A stretch of DNA of 11,670 nt from an uncultured Arsenicibacter sp. (GTDB taxonomy: Bacteria > Bacteroidota > Bacteroidia > Cytophagales > Spirosomataceae). Shown here one piece after another: positions 1 through 6,281 of the stretch. Position 1 is the stretch's first letter. Every line of letters starts with the position of its first letter. Below the pieces are notes generated by a model. That model did not search any database. It was not told the origin of the DNA and saw nothing but the letters and a program-made list of their open reading frames with translations. The stretch is taken from assembly GCF_945952095.1 (NCBI RefSeq), contig NZ_CAMFHL010000233.1:1-11670 (forward strand), read 5' to 3'. The position numbers were made by a program, and so were the translations under genes.

Positions 1-382
1 GCTTAAGCCATGGCACGACATGCTCAGCATGGGCCTGACGACGTTTGCCGAGAATCCGGAACCAACCCGGTCGGATTGCCACGCGTGGAGCGCTTCGCCG
101 TTATACGAGTTTTTGTCGACCGTATGCGGTATCAATCCGGCTGAGCCGGGTTTCCGGTCGGTTCGTATTGAGCCCTATCTGAACAATTTGCAGTTTGCAG
201 AAGGGAAAATGCCGCATCCTGCCGGCGACATTGCCGTACGTTTTGAGAAAACAGTGACCGGTGGCCTGAAAGGCACCGTCAGCCTGCCGCAGGGAGTAAC
301 CGGAACGCTGCGCTGGAAAGGCAAAGCACTTGCCCTGAAAGCCGGAACGCAGACGGTGACGGTACCGGTGGCCGGCAAGTAG
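1..382 (+). CDS. Alpha-L-rhamnosidase-like glycoside hydrolase (GH78 family), C-terminal part only
   Basis: This is the 3' end of a gene that enters from the left. The frame is open from base 2 (reading LKPWHDML...) to a TAG at 380-382, so about 126 residues are visible and the ATG at 20 is internal. The segment WHDMLSMGLTTFAE followed by SDCHAWSASPLYEF and an IxPxxPGF-like stretch matches the end of the (alpha/alpha)6 catalytic barrel of GH78/Bac_rhamnosid proteins. The Glu of TTFAE lies where the family's general base is expected. The last 70 or so residues resemble the C-terminal beta-sandwich. The family releases L-rhamnose from plant or bacterial glycans and is usually exported in Bacteroidota, but the N-terminus and any signal are outside the window. 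A related (alpha/alpha)6 hydrolase is the alternative. Transcription probably ends at the hairpin 7 bases after the stop. Confidence 0.8.
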   Translation, partial: LKPWHDMLSMGLTTFAENPEPTRSDCHAWSASPLYEFLSTVCGINPAEPGFRSVRIEPYLNNLQFAEGKMPHPAGDIAVRFEKTVTGGLKGTVSLPQGVTGTLRWKGKALALKAGTQTVTVPVAGK

Positions 383-388
383 CCGGAT

Positions 389-423
389 AAAAAAAGGGAG
401 CTCCGACCGGGGCTCCCTTTTTT
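389..423. terminator. Bidirectional intrinsic terminator between convergent genes
   Basis: The stem GGGAGC (396-401) pairs with GCTCCC (412-417) and is flanked by an A-run on the left (389-395) and a T-run on the right (418-423). The structure therefore works as an intrinsic terminator on both strands. It sits between the rhamnosidase stop (382) and the stop of the convergent oxidoreductase gene (439). Confidence 0.88.
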
Positions 424-438
424 GTGTCTGCCACGAAT

Positions 439-1767
439 TTAAACCGTCGGATACTGCCATTCGCCCCGGTAAGCGCGGCTAAGGAGTTTATTGGCCTCAG
501 GATCGTTCGGAATCTGATTGCCGTCCCAGTCGATGCTTCGTCCGAGTTTCAGCGACAACATGCCTAACAAGGCCATATTGGTTGACCGGTATCCGGTCTC
601 AATGTCTGATACCGGTAATTTGCTGCTTTTAATGGATTCCAGAAAATTTGCCCAAAGCAAGGCAATGTTCTGATCATCGGGTTTGTCGAGTTTGGCGTCC
701 TGATGGATAATCGGCTTTTTCGGATCAACGGGGTAAAACGTCCAGCCGTCGAGCCAGCCCTGATGGAAAGTACCTTCGGTGCCGTAGAAATAGGCGCCGA
801 CGGCCTGTTGCGGATGCGTTTTTTCGGCATTGTTGCCCGCAAACTGACGATGTTCCCATACGGCCGTAAAACTTTCAAACTCAAACGTAGCAATCTGGTG
901 ATCCGGTGCGTCGGTATTGTCGCGGCGGATGGCGCGGCCACCGCCCGAGAATATTTTGCGCGGATGTTTTTCTTCGGTCCACCACAGAATCTGGTCCATC
1001 CAGTGAATGCCCCAGTCGCCGAGCGTACCGTTGGCGTAGTCGAGGTAATTGCGGAAGCCGCGCGGCGTAATCGTGCGGTTGTAGTTGCGCAGCGGGGCAG
1101 GGCCACACCACATGTTCCAGTCGAGTCCTTCCGGAATCTCCTCATCAGGTGTTATCTGGCCGGGGCCGCCGCCGTAGTGAACAAATGCCCGTACCATCCC
1201 AATCTTGCCGGCCTTGCCCGACCGTAAAAACTCCATACCCGATACGTTATGGGGCGAAACACGGCGGTGTGTGCCTACCTGACACGTCCGGCCGTATTTC
1301 CGCGCCGCAGCCACCATCGCTTTGCCTTCGTTGATGGTATGCCCGATGGGTTTTTCCACATATACGTGAGCGCCTGCCTGCATGGCTGCAATCGCAATGA
1401 GCGGGTGCCAGTGGTCGGGCGTGGCAACAATGACAATGTCTGGTTTTTCGGTGTTCAGTAACTCACGGAAATCGCGGTATAGCTTTGGCTTGTCGCTTGT
1501 GAGTTTAGAGACTTCTTCGCTGCATTTCTTCAGCTGCCGCTGGTCCACATCGCAGAGTGCCACCAGCGTTGATTCACCGGCCTGGAGTGCACAGCGGAGG
1601 ATATTAGTACCCCACCAGCCGGTACCGATCAGCGCCGTGCGGAATTTAGCCAGCGGACGACGGGTGATAAACGGCGTGATAATACCGGGAGCTGCCGGCA
1701 GTGCGCTACCCACCAGGGTGCCCCCGGCGGCCAGTAATGAGGTTTTCAGGAATTCGGAACGGTTCAT
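439..1767 (-). CDS. Gfo/Idh/MocA family oxidoreductase, exported, with variant Tat-type leader
   Basis: A 442-residue NAD(P)-dependent oxidoreductase of the Gfo/Idh/MocA family, whose members act on sugars or cyclitols. A Rossmann fold begins near residue 44 with ALIGTGWWG (GxGxxG at 48-53). CDVD at 72-75 would bind the NAD ribose. The family EKP motif is at 138-140. The C-terminal substrate domain carries GDWGIHWMD (250-258), the His-containing motif typical of the Bacteroidota secreted subgroup. The frame extends upstream to 1881, but I chose the ATG at 1767: it starts the leader MNRSEFLKTSLLAAGG, and the longer form would overlap the upstream dipeptidase. The leader is Tat-like, but the second Arg of the twin pair is Ser. 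The gene lies 55 bases downstream of the dipeptidase on the same strand, so the two are probably co-transcribed. The substrate is unknown. Confidence 0.9.
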   Translation of the reverse strand: MNRSEFLKTSLLAAGGTLVGSALPAAPGIITPFITRRPLAKFRTALIGTGWWGTNILRCALQAGESTLVALCDVDQRQLKKCSEEVSKLTSDKPKLYRDFRELLNTEKPDIVIVATPDHWHPLIAIAAMQAGAHVYVEKPIGHTINEGKAMVAAARKYGRTCQVGTHRRVSPHNVSGMEFLRSGKAGKIGMVRAFVHYGGGPGQITPDEEIPEGLDWNMWCGPAPLRNYNRTITPRGFRNYLDYANGTLGDWGIHWMDQILWWTEEKHPRKIFSGGGRAIRRDNTDAPDHQIATFEFESFTAVWEHRQFAGNNAEKTHPQQAVGAYFYGTEGTFHQGWLDGWTFYPVDPKKPIIHQDAKLDKPDDQNIALLWANFLESIKSSKLPVSDIETGYRSTNMALLGMLSLKLGRSIDWDGNQIPNDPEANKLLSRAYRGEWQYPTV

Positions 1768-1822
1768 AAGTAAGGTCTGACTCAATGGTAAAAGAGGAAA
1801 CCCGGAGGCGGTTACTGATGGC

Positions 1823-2998
1823 TTATTCTTTCTTTGCCTGTCCCAGTACGCGCAGCAGGTTTCCGCCCCAGATTTTAGCAATATCTTTTTCGGAATACCC
1901 GCGGCTGACCAGCTCAGCCGTCAGGTTTTCGATCTCGCTGACATCTTCCATGCCGACCACGCCGCCGCCGCCGTCGAAATCACTGCCGATGCCGACATGG
2001 TCAATGCCCACCAGTTTAACGACGTAGTCGATGTGATTGACGAGGTCTTTGAGAGTTGCGCGCTCATGGGCATAGACTTGCTTTACCGAATCGGTCTGTG
2101 CTTTCTGCCAGGCTTCCAGTTTGGGCGCATCAATCCGGCCCACGTTAGCCATCCGGATTTTGGTCAGCGCCTGCCGGTGCGCTTCCGACGGTTTCCGCAG
2201 GTAATCGCTCACAAAATTCATCTGGATCACGCCGCCCTTCGCCGCCAGTGCTTTAATCATGTCATCGGTCATGTTACGGGGAAAGTCGCACAGCGCCCGT
2301 ACGTTGGAATGCGACGCAATTACCGGCGCTTTCGACAGGGCCAGTACGTCGTAAAACGATTTATCCGAAATATGTGAGACGTCGATCAGCATACCCAGCC
2401 GGTTCATTTCCCGGACAACATCGTTGCCGAATGCACTCAGGCCGTTGTGTAACGGACCATCGGGATCGGTAGCAGAGTCGCAGATGACGTTGTTCGCAAA
2501 GTGGGAGAGGGTAATGTACCGGCAACCGAGATCGTAGTACGTCTTCAGCAGTGATAGGTCCTGACCAACCGGATAACCATTTTCCATACCGATGAACACC
2601 GCCCGTTTGCCGGCTTTCTGGAGCCGGTAGGCATCGGCGGGTGTCGTGGCCAGTTCAGCCAGCTCCGGATACTGCTTCAGGGCACTGTGGATACGGTCGA
2701 ATATGGCCAGTGCGTCGGCTTTTGCTTTGGCATGTCCCTCGGGCGTTCGCGGTCCCTGCGCCAGATACACGGCAAAGAACATGGCATCCATACCGCCCGT
2801 TTTCATCCGCGGAAAATCAATCTGAGTACCATCGGTCTTCACGTCATGTGCTTTGCCAACGTCGAAGCCCGGTTTCATCATGTTGATGGGTGCATCAGCG
2901 TGTGTATCCAGCGTCAGGATCCGCTGGTGTAGTTTGTGTACTTTTTTAGGCGGCGAAAAAGAAAGCAGCAGGAGCGAAGAAAGCAGAAACGGGTTCAT
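1823..2998 (-). CDS. Membrane-dipeptidase-like metallopeptidase, family M19
   Basis: A 391-residue zinc peptidase of family M19 (renal dipeptidase type), which hydrolyses dipeptides, including D-residue-containing ones in some members. The metal ligands of the family are all visible in order: His33 and Asp35 in DTHADAP, bridging Glu139 in GMENG, His209 in DVSH and His230 in ASHSN. The catalytic-site Asp340 lies in GIGSDFDGGGG. An N-terminal hydrophobic stretch (residues 4-14) looks like an export signal, although the n-region has no positive charge and no clear AxA site. The ATG at 2998 is preferred over a GTG at 3070, which would add an unrelated N-terminus and lies upstream of the likely transcription start. 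The gene is first in a probable two-gene unit with the Gfo/Idh oxidoreductase. Export suggests a role on periplasmic or external peptides, which is an inference. Confidence 0.93.
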   Translation of the reverse strand: MNPFLLSSLLLLSFSPPKKVHKLHQRILTLDTHADAPINMMKPGFDVGKAHDVKTDGTQIDFPRMKTGGMDAMFFAVYLAQGPRTPEGHAKAKADALAIFDRIHSALKQYPELAELATTPADAYRLQKAGKRAVFIGMENGYPVGQDLSLLKTYYDLGCRYITLSHFANNVICDSATDPDGPLHNGLSAFGNDVVREMNRLGMLIDVSHISDKSFYDVLALSKAPVIASHSNVRALCDFPRNMTDDMIKALAAKGGVIQMNFVSDYLRKPSEAHRQALTKIRMANVGRIDAPKLEAWQKAQTDSVKQVYAHERATLKDLVNHIDYVVKLVGIDHVGIGSDFDGGGGVVGMEDVSEIENLTAELVSRGYSEKDIAKIWGGNLLRVLGQAKKE

Positions 2999-3015
2999 GA
3001 CGCATCGGGTTAAGT

Positions 3016-3026
3016 TGTTGACAACA
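3016..3026. promoter_or_regulatory. Palindrome in dipeptidase leader (possible operator)
   Basis: TGTTGACAACA is a perfect 5-bp dyad around a central A, placed 18 bases upstream of the dipeptidase ATG and inside its predicted 5' untranslated region. It could bind a regulator or fold weakly in RNA. No factor can be named. Confidence 0.25.
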
Positions 3027-3071
3027 TCCGGAATTTCAGGAGCTGAAAGACAGCAGTCCGGCTTTGACACA

Positions 3072-3101
3072 GAAATCTAAGCAATCCCGGAGCAACCCCA
3101 A
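3072..3101 (-). promoter_or_regulatory. Probable promoter of the dipeptidase-oxidoreductase unit
   Basis: Read on the minus strand this is TTG (3101-3099), 19 bases, then TAGATTTC (3079-3072). That is one mismatch from the Bacteroidota -7 consensus TAnnTTTG. The predicted start lies near 3065, giving a leader of about 67 nt. It stands back to back with the menG promoter. Confidence 0.35.
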
Positions 3102-3110
3102 AACTTTATG

Positions 3111-3140
3111 CTGAAACGCACGGTTATCGTCGTAACTTTG
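3111..3140 (+). promoter_or_regulatory. Probable menG-porT promoter (Bacteroidota -33/-7 type)
   Basis: TAACTTTG (3133-3140) fits TAnnTTTG exactly. CTG at 3111-3113, 19 bases upstream, is a one-mismatch -33 element. Transcription should start around 3146-3149, just at the left arm of the hairpin described next. Confidence 0.45.
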
Positions 3141-3148
3141 CAAGCGCT

Positions 3149-3236
3149 AAAGTGTGAAAGAGCGGGAGAGTGAAAGAGTGTTCGGACTCTCTTTTACGGC
3201 CCGGTCCCCTGGACAGTAGTCGCTCTTTCACGCTTT
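3149..3236 (+). repeat. Inverted repeat / 5'-leader hairpin of menG built from GTGAAAGAG units
   Basis: AAAGTGTGAAAGAGCG (3149-3164) and CGCTCTTTCACGCTTT (3221-3236) form a 16-bp stem in RNA, with one U-G wobble. Inside the 56-nt loop, GAGAGT (3166-3171) pairs with ACTCTC (3186-3191). A second GTGAAAGAG unit lies at 3170-3178, and CTTTCA recurs at 3225, 3233 and 3241. The stem begins at the predicted transcription start and ends 21 bases before the menG ATG. The element may be a dispersed intergenic repeat used as a leader, or a stabilising or regulatory 5' hairpin. Confidence 0.65.
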
Positions 3237-3257
3237 CATTCTTTCACTCATTGTATT

Positions 3258-3986
3258 ATGGCTGTTGTACCTTATAAAGATAAAGCTACTTCGAAGCGGG
3301 AGCAGGTAGCGGAAATGTTTGATAACATTTCGCCGAAATATGATTTGCTGAACCACCTACTGAGTGCCGGTGTCGATATCTACTGGCGCAAAAAAGCGAT
3401 CAGCTATTTACGGCCGTTTGCCCCGAAAAAGATCCTGGATATTGCCACCGGTACCGGCGATTTTGCGCTGGAAGCGCTGGCGCTGAAACCCGAAAAAATT
3501 GTAGGCGTTGACATTTCAGAGGGAATGCTGTCGGTTGGCCGGGAGAAAATGAAGAAGCGCGGCGTCGACAATATCATCGAGATGCGCATGGGCGATTCCG
3601 AACGATTATTGTTTGAAGACAATGTATTTGATGCTGTCATCGTTTCTTTTGGGGTACGGAATTTCGAAAACCTGTTGAAAGGTCTGACGGATATGCACCG
3701 GGTAACGCGGCCGGGTGGTGTATGTGTGGTGCTGGAATTTTCAAAACCCCGTTCGTTTCCGTTCAAACAGTTATACGGTTTTTATTCAAATACGATTCTG
3801 CCGCTCATCGGGCGAATGATCAGTAAAGATTCATCGGCATACAGCTATCTGCCGGAATCGGTACAGGCGTTTCCTGATGGCCCCGATTTTCTGGGCATTT
3901 TTAAAGCAGCCGGGTTTACAAACACAAAATGGATACCTCTTACGTTCGGCATTGCCTCTATTTACATCGGACAAAAATCCTCTTAG
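3258..3986 (+). CDS. menG: Demethylmenaquinone methyltransferase (MenG/UbiE)
   Basis: A 242-residue class I SAM-dependent methyltransferase that converts demethylmenaquinone to menaquinone, the last step of respiratory quinone synthesis in Bacteroidota. It is called ubiE where ubiquinone is also made. Family signatures run through the protein: VAEMFDNISPKYDLLNHLLS (17-36) and DIYWR; the SAM loop LDIATGTGD (60-68), with acidic Asp85 in VGVD; GVRNFE (132-137); LEFSKP (159-164); YLPESV (197-202); and LTFGIASIYIG near the end. Length matches the family. The ATG at 3258 begins directly before the conserved N-terminus. No strong Shine-Dalgarno is present, as is usual in this phylum. The last 18 codons and stop overlap the start of porT in another frame, so the two are very likely translated from one mRNA. 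Confidence 0.96.
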   Translation: MAVVPYKDKATSKREQVAEMFDNISPKYDLLNHLLSAGVDIYWRKKAISYLRPFAPKKILDIATGTGDFALEALALKPEKIVGVDISEGMLSVGREKMKKRGVDNIIEMRMGDSERLLFEDNVFDAVIVSFGVRNFENLLKGLTDMHRVTRPGGVCVVLEFSKPRSFPFKQLYGFYSNTILPLIGRMISKDSSAYSYLPESVQAFPDGPDFLGIFKAAGFTNTKWIPLTFGIASIYIGQKSS

Positions 3987-4663
3987 GAGCCCTGTTGGCA
4001 CTTGTGCTGACTACAGATCTGCATGCGCAGGGATACGCGTATACCCGTAAACATCTGGAGCATTACGACGATAAAATCATTCATTATGGTTTTTTCTTCG
4101 CGGCTCCCATAACGCGGTTCAACATAAAGTACAGCAATGCCTTTGTAACGGGCGATTCTGCGAGCCGGATTTATTCGCCGAACAAAACATCGTTCCGGGT
4201 CGGTTTTGTGGCAAATGCCTACATGACCGATGCATTTGACATCCGGACGACGCCGTCGATTTCGCTCTACAGCCGGGAGGTAAAGTACGACTACCCTGGC
4301 GGGACAACCCGTTCGGAGACGCGGGAGTCGGCGTGGCTGGATATTCCGTTGCTGATCAAATACAAGTCACAGCGCCGCAACAACACGCGGATGTACCTGC
4401 TGGCGGGCGGTTCATTTGCGATTGAAACAAACGTCCGGAAGAAAGAAGCATTCGGTTCAACGCGGCTCAGCACGAACACGACTGATTTTACGGTGGAGTA
4501 TGGTATAGGGTTTGAGCAGTTTTTTGAATATTTCAAATTCTCGCCGGAGATCCGTTTTTCACACGGTATCCCGAATATGTTCCGTCCGACAAACAATACG
4601 GCTTCCCTGGGTATACGGCGATTGACGACACATGGTGTCACGATATACATCAATTTCGAGTAG
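3929..4663 (+). CDS. porT: PorT/SprT-like type IX secretion outer-membrane protein
   Basis: A 244-residue secreted beta-barrel-type protein. Residues 17-29 are hydrophobic, followed by LHAQG, a plausible signal peptidase site after Ala33 or Gln34. The remainder alternates short amphipathic strands, with AWLDIPLLIKYKS, YLLAGGSF and EYGIGFEQFFEYFKFSPEIRFSHGI, and ends in a terminal aromatic/acidic strand (YINFE). This pattern and length fit the PorT family, needed for type IX secretion and, in gliding species, SprT-dependent motility. A position just after menG/ubiE is, from memory, common for porT in Bacteroidota. The next in-frame ATG is far inside the barrel, so the start must lie within menG, giving a 58-nt overlap. 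The long n-region before the hydrophobic core is slightly unusual. A generic OmpA-like or OMP_b-brl_2 protein is the alternative. Confidence 0.78.
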   Translation: MDTSYVRHCLYLHRTKILLGALLALVLTTDLHAQGYAYTRKHLEHYDDKIIHYGFFFAAPITRFNIKYSNAFVTGDSASRIYSPNKTSFRVGFVANAYMTDAFDIRTTPSISLYSREVKYDYPGGTTRSETRESAWLDIPLLIKYKSQRRNNTRMYLLAGGSFAIETNVRKKEAFGSTRLSTNTTDFTVEYGIGFEQFFEYFKFSPEIRFSHGIPNMFRPTNNTASLGIRRLTTHGVTIYINFE

Positions 4664-4666
4664 GCG

Positions 4667-4691
4667 GAGAAAAAAAAGAATTTTTTTTCTC
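4667..4691. terminator. A/T hairpin after porT, possible terminator
   Basis: GAG plus eight A (4667-4677), loop GAA (4678-4680), then eight T plus CTC (4681-4691) make a perfect 11-bp stem directly after the porT stop. The T-run is in the stem rather than after it, so it is an atypical terminator and could instead be a processing or stability structure. Confidence 0.5.
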
Positions 4692-4762
4692 ATATAACCA
4701 TCTGAGCATTAGCAATTTGTTCTGTCTTTGGAAAAATAATTGAATTTTTTTTGAGGCAGGAC

Positions 4763-4794
4763 TTGCAAAACGGCGATTTTACCCCCTATATTTG
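4763..4794 (+). promoter_or_regulatory. Promoter of tRNA-Val
   Basis: TTG (4763-4765), 21 bases, then TATATTTG (4787-4794) is an exact match to the Bacteroidota housekeeping sigma pattern. It ends 36 bases before the tRNA, which leaves a short 5' leader for RNase P to remove. Confidence 0.8.
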
Positions 4795-4830
4795 CACTCC
4801 CGAACGACGACAACGGGACGGGACAAAAAA

Positions 4831-4905
4831 GGGAGTTTAGCTCAGTTGGTTCAGAGCATCTGCCTTACAAGCAGAGGGTCGGGGGTTCGAATCCCTCAAC
4901 TCCCA
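4831..4905 (+). tRNA. tRNA-Val (anticodon UAC)
   Basis: A complete cloverleaf can be drawn. The acceptor arm is GGGAGTT (4831-4837) with AACTCCC (4898-4904) and discriminator A4905. The D-arm is GCTC...GAGC. The anticodon arm is TCTGC/GCAGA around CTTACAA, with anticodon TAC at 4866-4868, which reads GUA. The T-arm contains GTTCGAAT. The 3' CCA is not encoded (the sequence continues CAA), so it must be added by the nucleotidyltransferase. The gene stands alone with its own promoter and terminator. Confidence 0.97.
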
Positions 4906-4912
4906 CAAAGAG

Positions 4913-4940
4913 AAGCGAGTCAGCAATGACTCGCTTTTTT
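4913..4940 (+). terminator. Intrinsic terminator of tRNA-Val
   Basis: AAGCGAGTCA (4913-4922), GNRA-type loop GCAA, then TGACTCGCTT (4927-4936) forms a perfect 10-bp stem running into a T-tract to 4940. It lies 7 bases after the tRNA. Confidence 0.92.
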
Positions 4941-5038
4941 GTTTCTCGGGCTTTTCGCCCCGTTGCTTCAGGGCGTTTGCCATCCAATCAGCAGATTGGG
5001 GACGGTCCTGGCTCCCTCAACTTCCCGCCTTCAGTCCC

Positions 5039-6154
5039 TCACTTATACCAGCCCCAAACCTCCTGCATGGATTCACCGGCAAGGGCGGGCTTATTGATCA
5101 CCATTGGTACCTGAAGTTCGGTAAGCAGAGTGCGGTTGTCGAGGCGTCCGGCTGGAAGCTGCTGTTTCGGAACAGACCGGCTTTGCGAAACAGCAAGGTT
5201 GGTGTACGTAAACGCTACCGGCAGGATATACTGTCCGGCATACTCCGTCGAAAACGCCGGTAACTTTTTCAGGGCGCCCGTCACGGCCGGAATAAACCCG
5301 TAGCCGACATTATCGGGGCTTAGCGGCACGATATGCCTGATTTGTCCCTGCGCGTTAATGTCAAACCCGATATATACCCGGCTACACAGACCTTTATTCC
5401 AGAGTTGGGCAGGGTACCGGATATGCTCGTACAGCATCGGCCGGAAATCTGGATCGGCATCCAGCGGACAATGCAGCGTTGCCGTCAGCAGGCTGTCGTA
5501 AGTACTCAGTATTCGTATAGTATTAGCGCGAGAGAGGGTATCGTCGGCAACAAGAGCTGCTACGGCATCCGGATGTTCTGCTAATGCGGCCCGTAATGCC
5601 GGACCGGTAAGCGAAACGGGCTTGATAGGGCCGTTGCCTGCCTGGAGGTAATACGTGGTCTGTGGTTTGTAGCAGGCCTTGTAGGGCGATATACCGCCTG
5701 TTTTATCAAAAGACGGGGTAATTGGTTCCAGCCGGCAGCTAACAGCTTCCATTAGTTTTGTTTTACCGGCATACCGCAGCTGGCAGTAAACGGTTCTGCC
5801 GTTGATCAACTGCTTACTATACAGTTCTCCGTTTATAGTAAACGCTTCGGGAAATACCTGTTGCGGCGCTTCTTCACCCAGCCGGAAAAATACCTGACCG
5901 GCGTAGATGTTGTAGCATATGGAGCCATGAATTTCGCGGCCGGTCGATCCTAACAGCATCGTTCCCGGCTGCCAGATGGGAAAGGTACGGTATTCACTGC
6001 CGAGAAAATGCTGTTCGTTTAACGTTTTGTCGCCCGATACCAGACAGGTGGTGGTAATCTGGCCGGAACTGTCTCTGGCGACGGTACACCACTGGCCACG
6101 GGCAGTATACCAGCTGATACAGGCAAGAATGCCGATAAAAAATCTCCGGTACAT
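5039..6154 (-). CDS. Secreted protein with C-terminal TonB_C-like domain
   Basis: A 371-residue protein with an N-terminal signal-like segment (MYRRFFIGILACISWYTARG). Residues 75-200 contain YNIYAGQVFFR, then YCQLRYAGKTKLMEAVSCRLEP and an YYL/LRAALAEHPD stretch. From memory this arrangement recurs in uncharacterised Bacteroidota envelope proteins. Residues 243-317 (EHIRYPAQLWNKG through LPVAFTY) have the TonB C-terminal pattern: YP, a gap, V.I.F.I...G.I, then P and a closing strand. There is no membrane anchor plus proline-rich spacer as in a true energy-transducing TonB, so it is probably a periplasmic protein borrowing the fold. Six or more Cys residues outside the signal are notable for an exported protein. 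It is a single gene, downstream and convergent with the tRNA unit; no good promoter was found. Function unknown. Confidence 0.75.
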   Translation of the reverse strand: MYRRFFIGILACISWYTARGQWCTVARDSSGQITTTCLVSGDKTLNEQHFLGSEYRTFPIWQPGTMLLGSTGREIHGSICYNIYAGQVFFRLGEEAPQQVFPEAFTINGELYSKQLINGRTVYCQLRYAGKTKLMEAVSCRLEPITPSFDKTGGISPYKACYKPQTTYYLQAGNGPIKPVSLTGPALRAALAEHPDAVAALVADDTLSRANTIRILSTYDSLLTATLHCPLDADPDFRPMLYEHIRYPAQLWNKGLCSRVYIGFDINAQGQIRHIVPLSPDNVGYGFIPAVTGALKKLPAFSTEYAGQYILPVAFTYTNLAVSQSRSVPKQQLPAGRLDNRTLLTELQVPMVINKPALAGESMQEVWGWYK

Positions 6155-6262
6155 ACGTGATTGGCCTGAAAATAAGATTAGCTATTGCCATAAGGCATTT
6201 GGCCGCGATCTCTAATGATGCGCCGGCGTCCGGTTGCACTTCCGCTGCTAAATCGTTATCAT

Positions 6263-6278
6263 CGTACCAAAGTTTACG
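6263..6278. promoter_or_regulatory. Imperfect dyad just upstream of umuD
   Basis: CGTA, 8 bases, TACG ends three bases before the umuD ATG. It could be an operator for damage-inducible control of umuDC. No E. coli-type LexA box (CTGT-N8-ACAG) is present in the 127-base interval, and no clear -33/-7 promoter could be placed. Speculative. Confidence 0.25.
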
Positions 6279-6281
6279 CCT

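Noticed and set aside
703..1227. 174-codon plus-strand ORF opposite the oxidoreductase gene
   Set aside because: Antisense shadow; the opposite strand carries an intact enzyme.
1768..1881. Upstream extension of the oxidoreductase reading frame to an ATG at 1881
   Set aside because: It would overlap the end of the dipeptidase gene by 59 bases and place an unrelated 38 residues before an obvious leader peptide at 1767.
4831..4940. tRNA-Val as an integration (att) site
   Set aside because: No integrase, no repeat of the tRNA 3' end elsewhere in the window and no change in gene character on either side.
4984..4999. CCAATC-AGCA-GATTGG hairpin as terminator of the 5039-6154 gene
   Set aside because: No T-run follows on the minus strand; the 6-bp stem can arise by chance.
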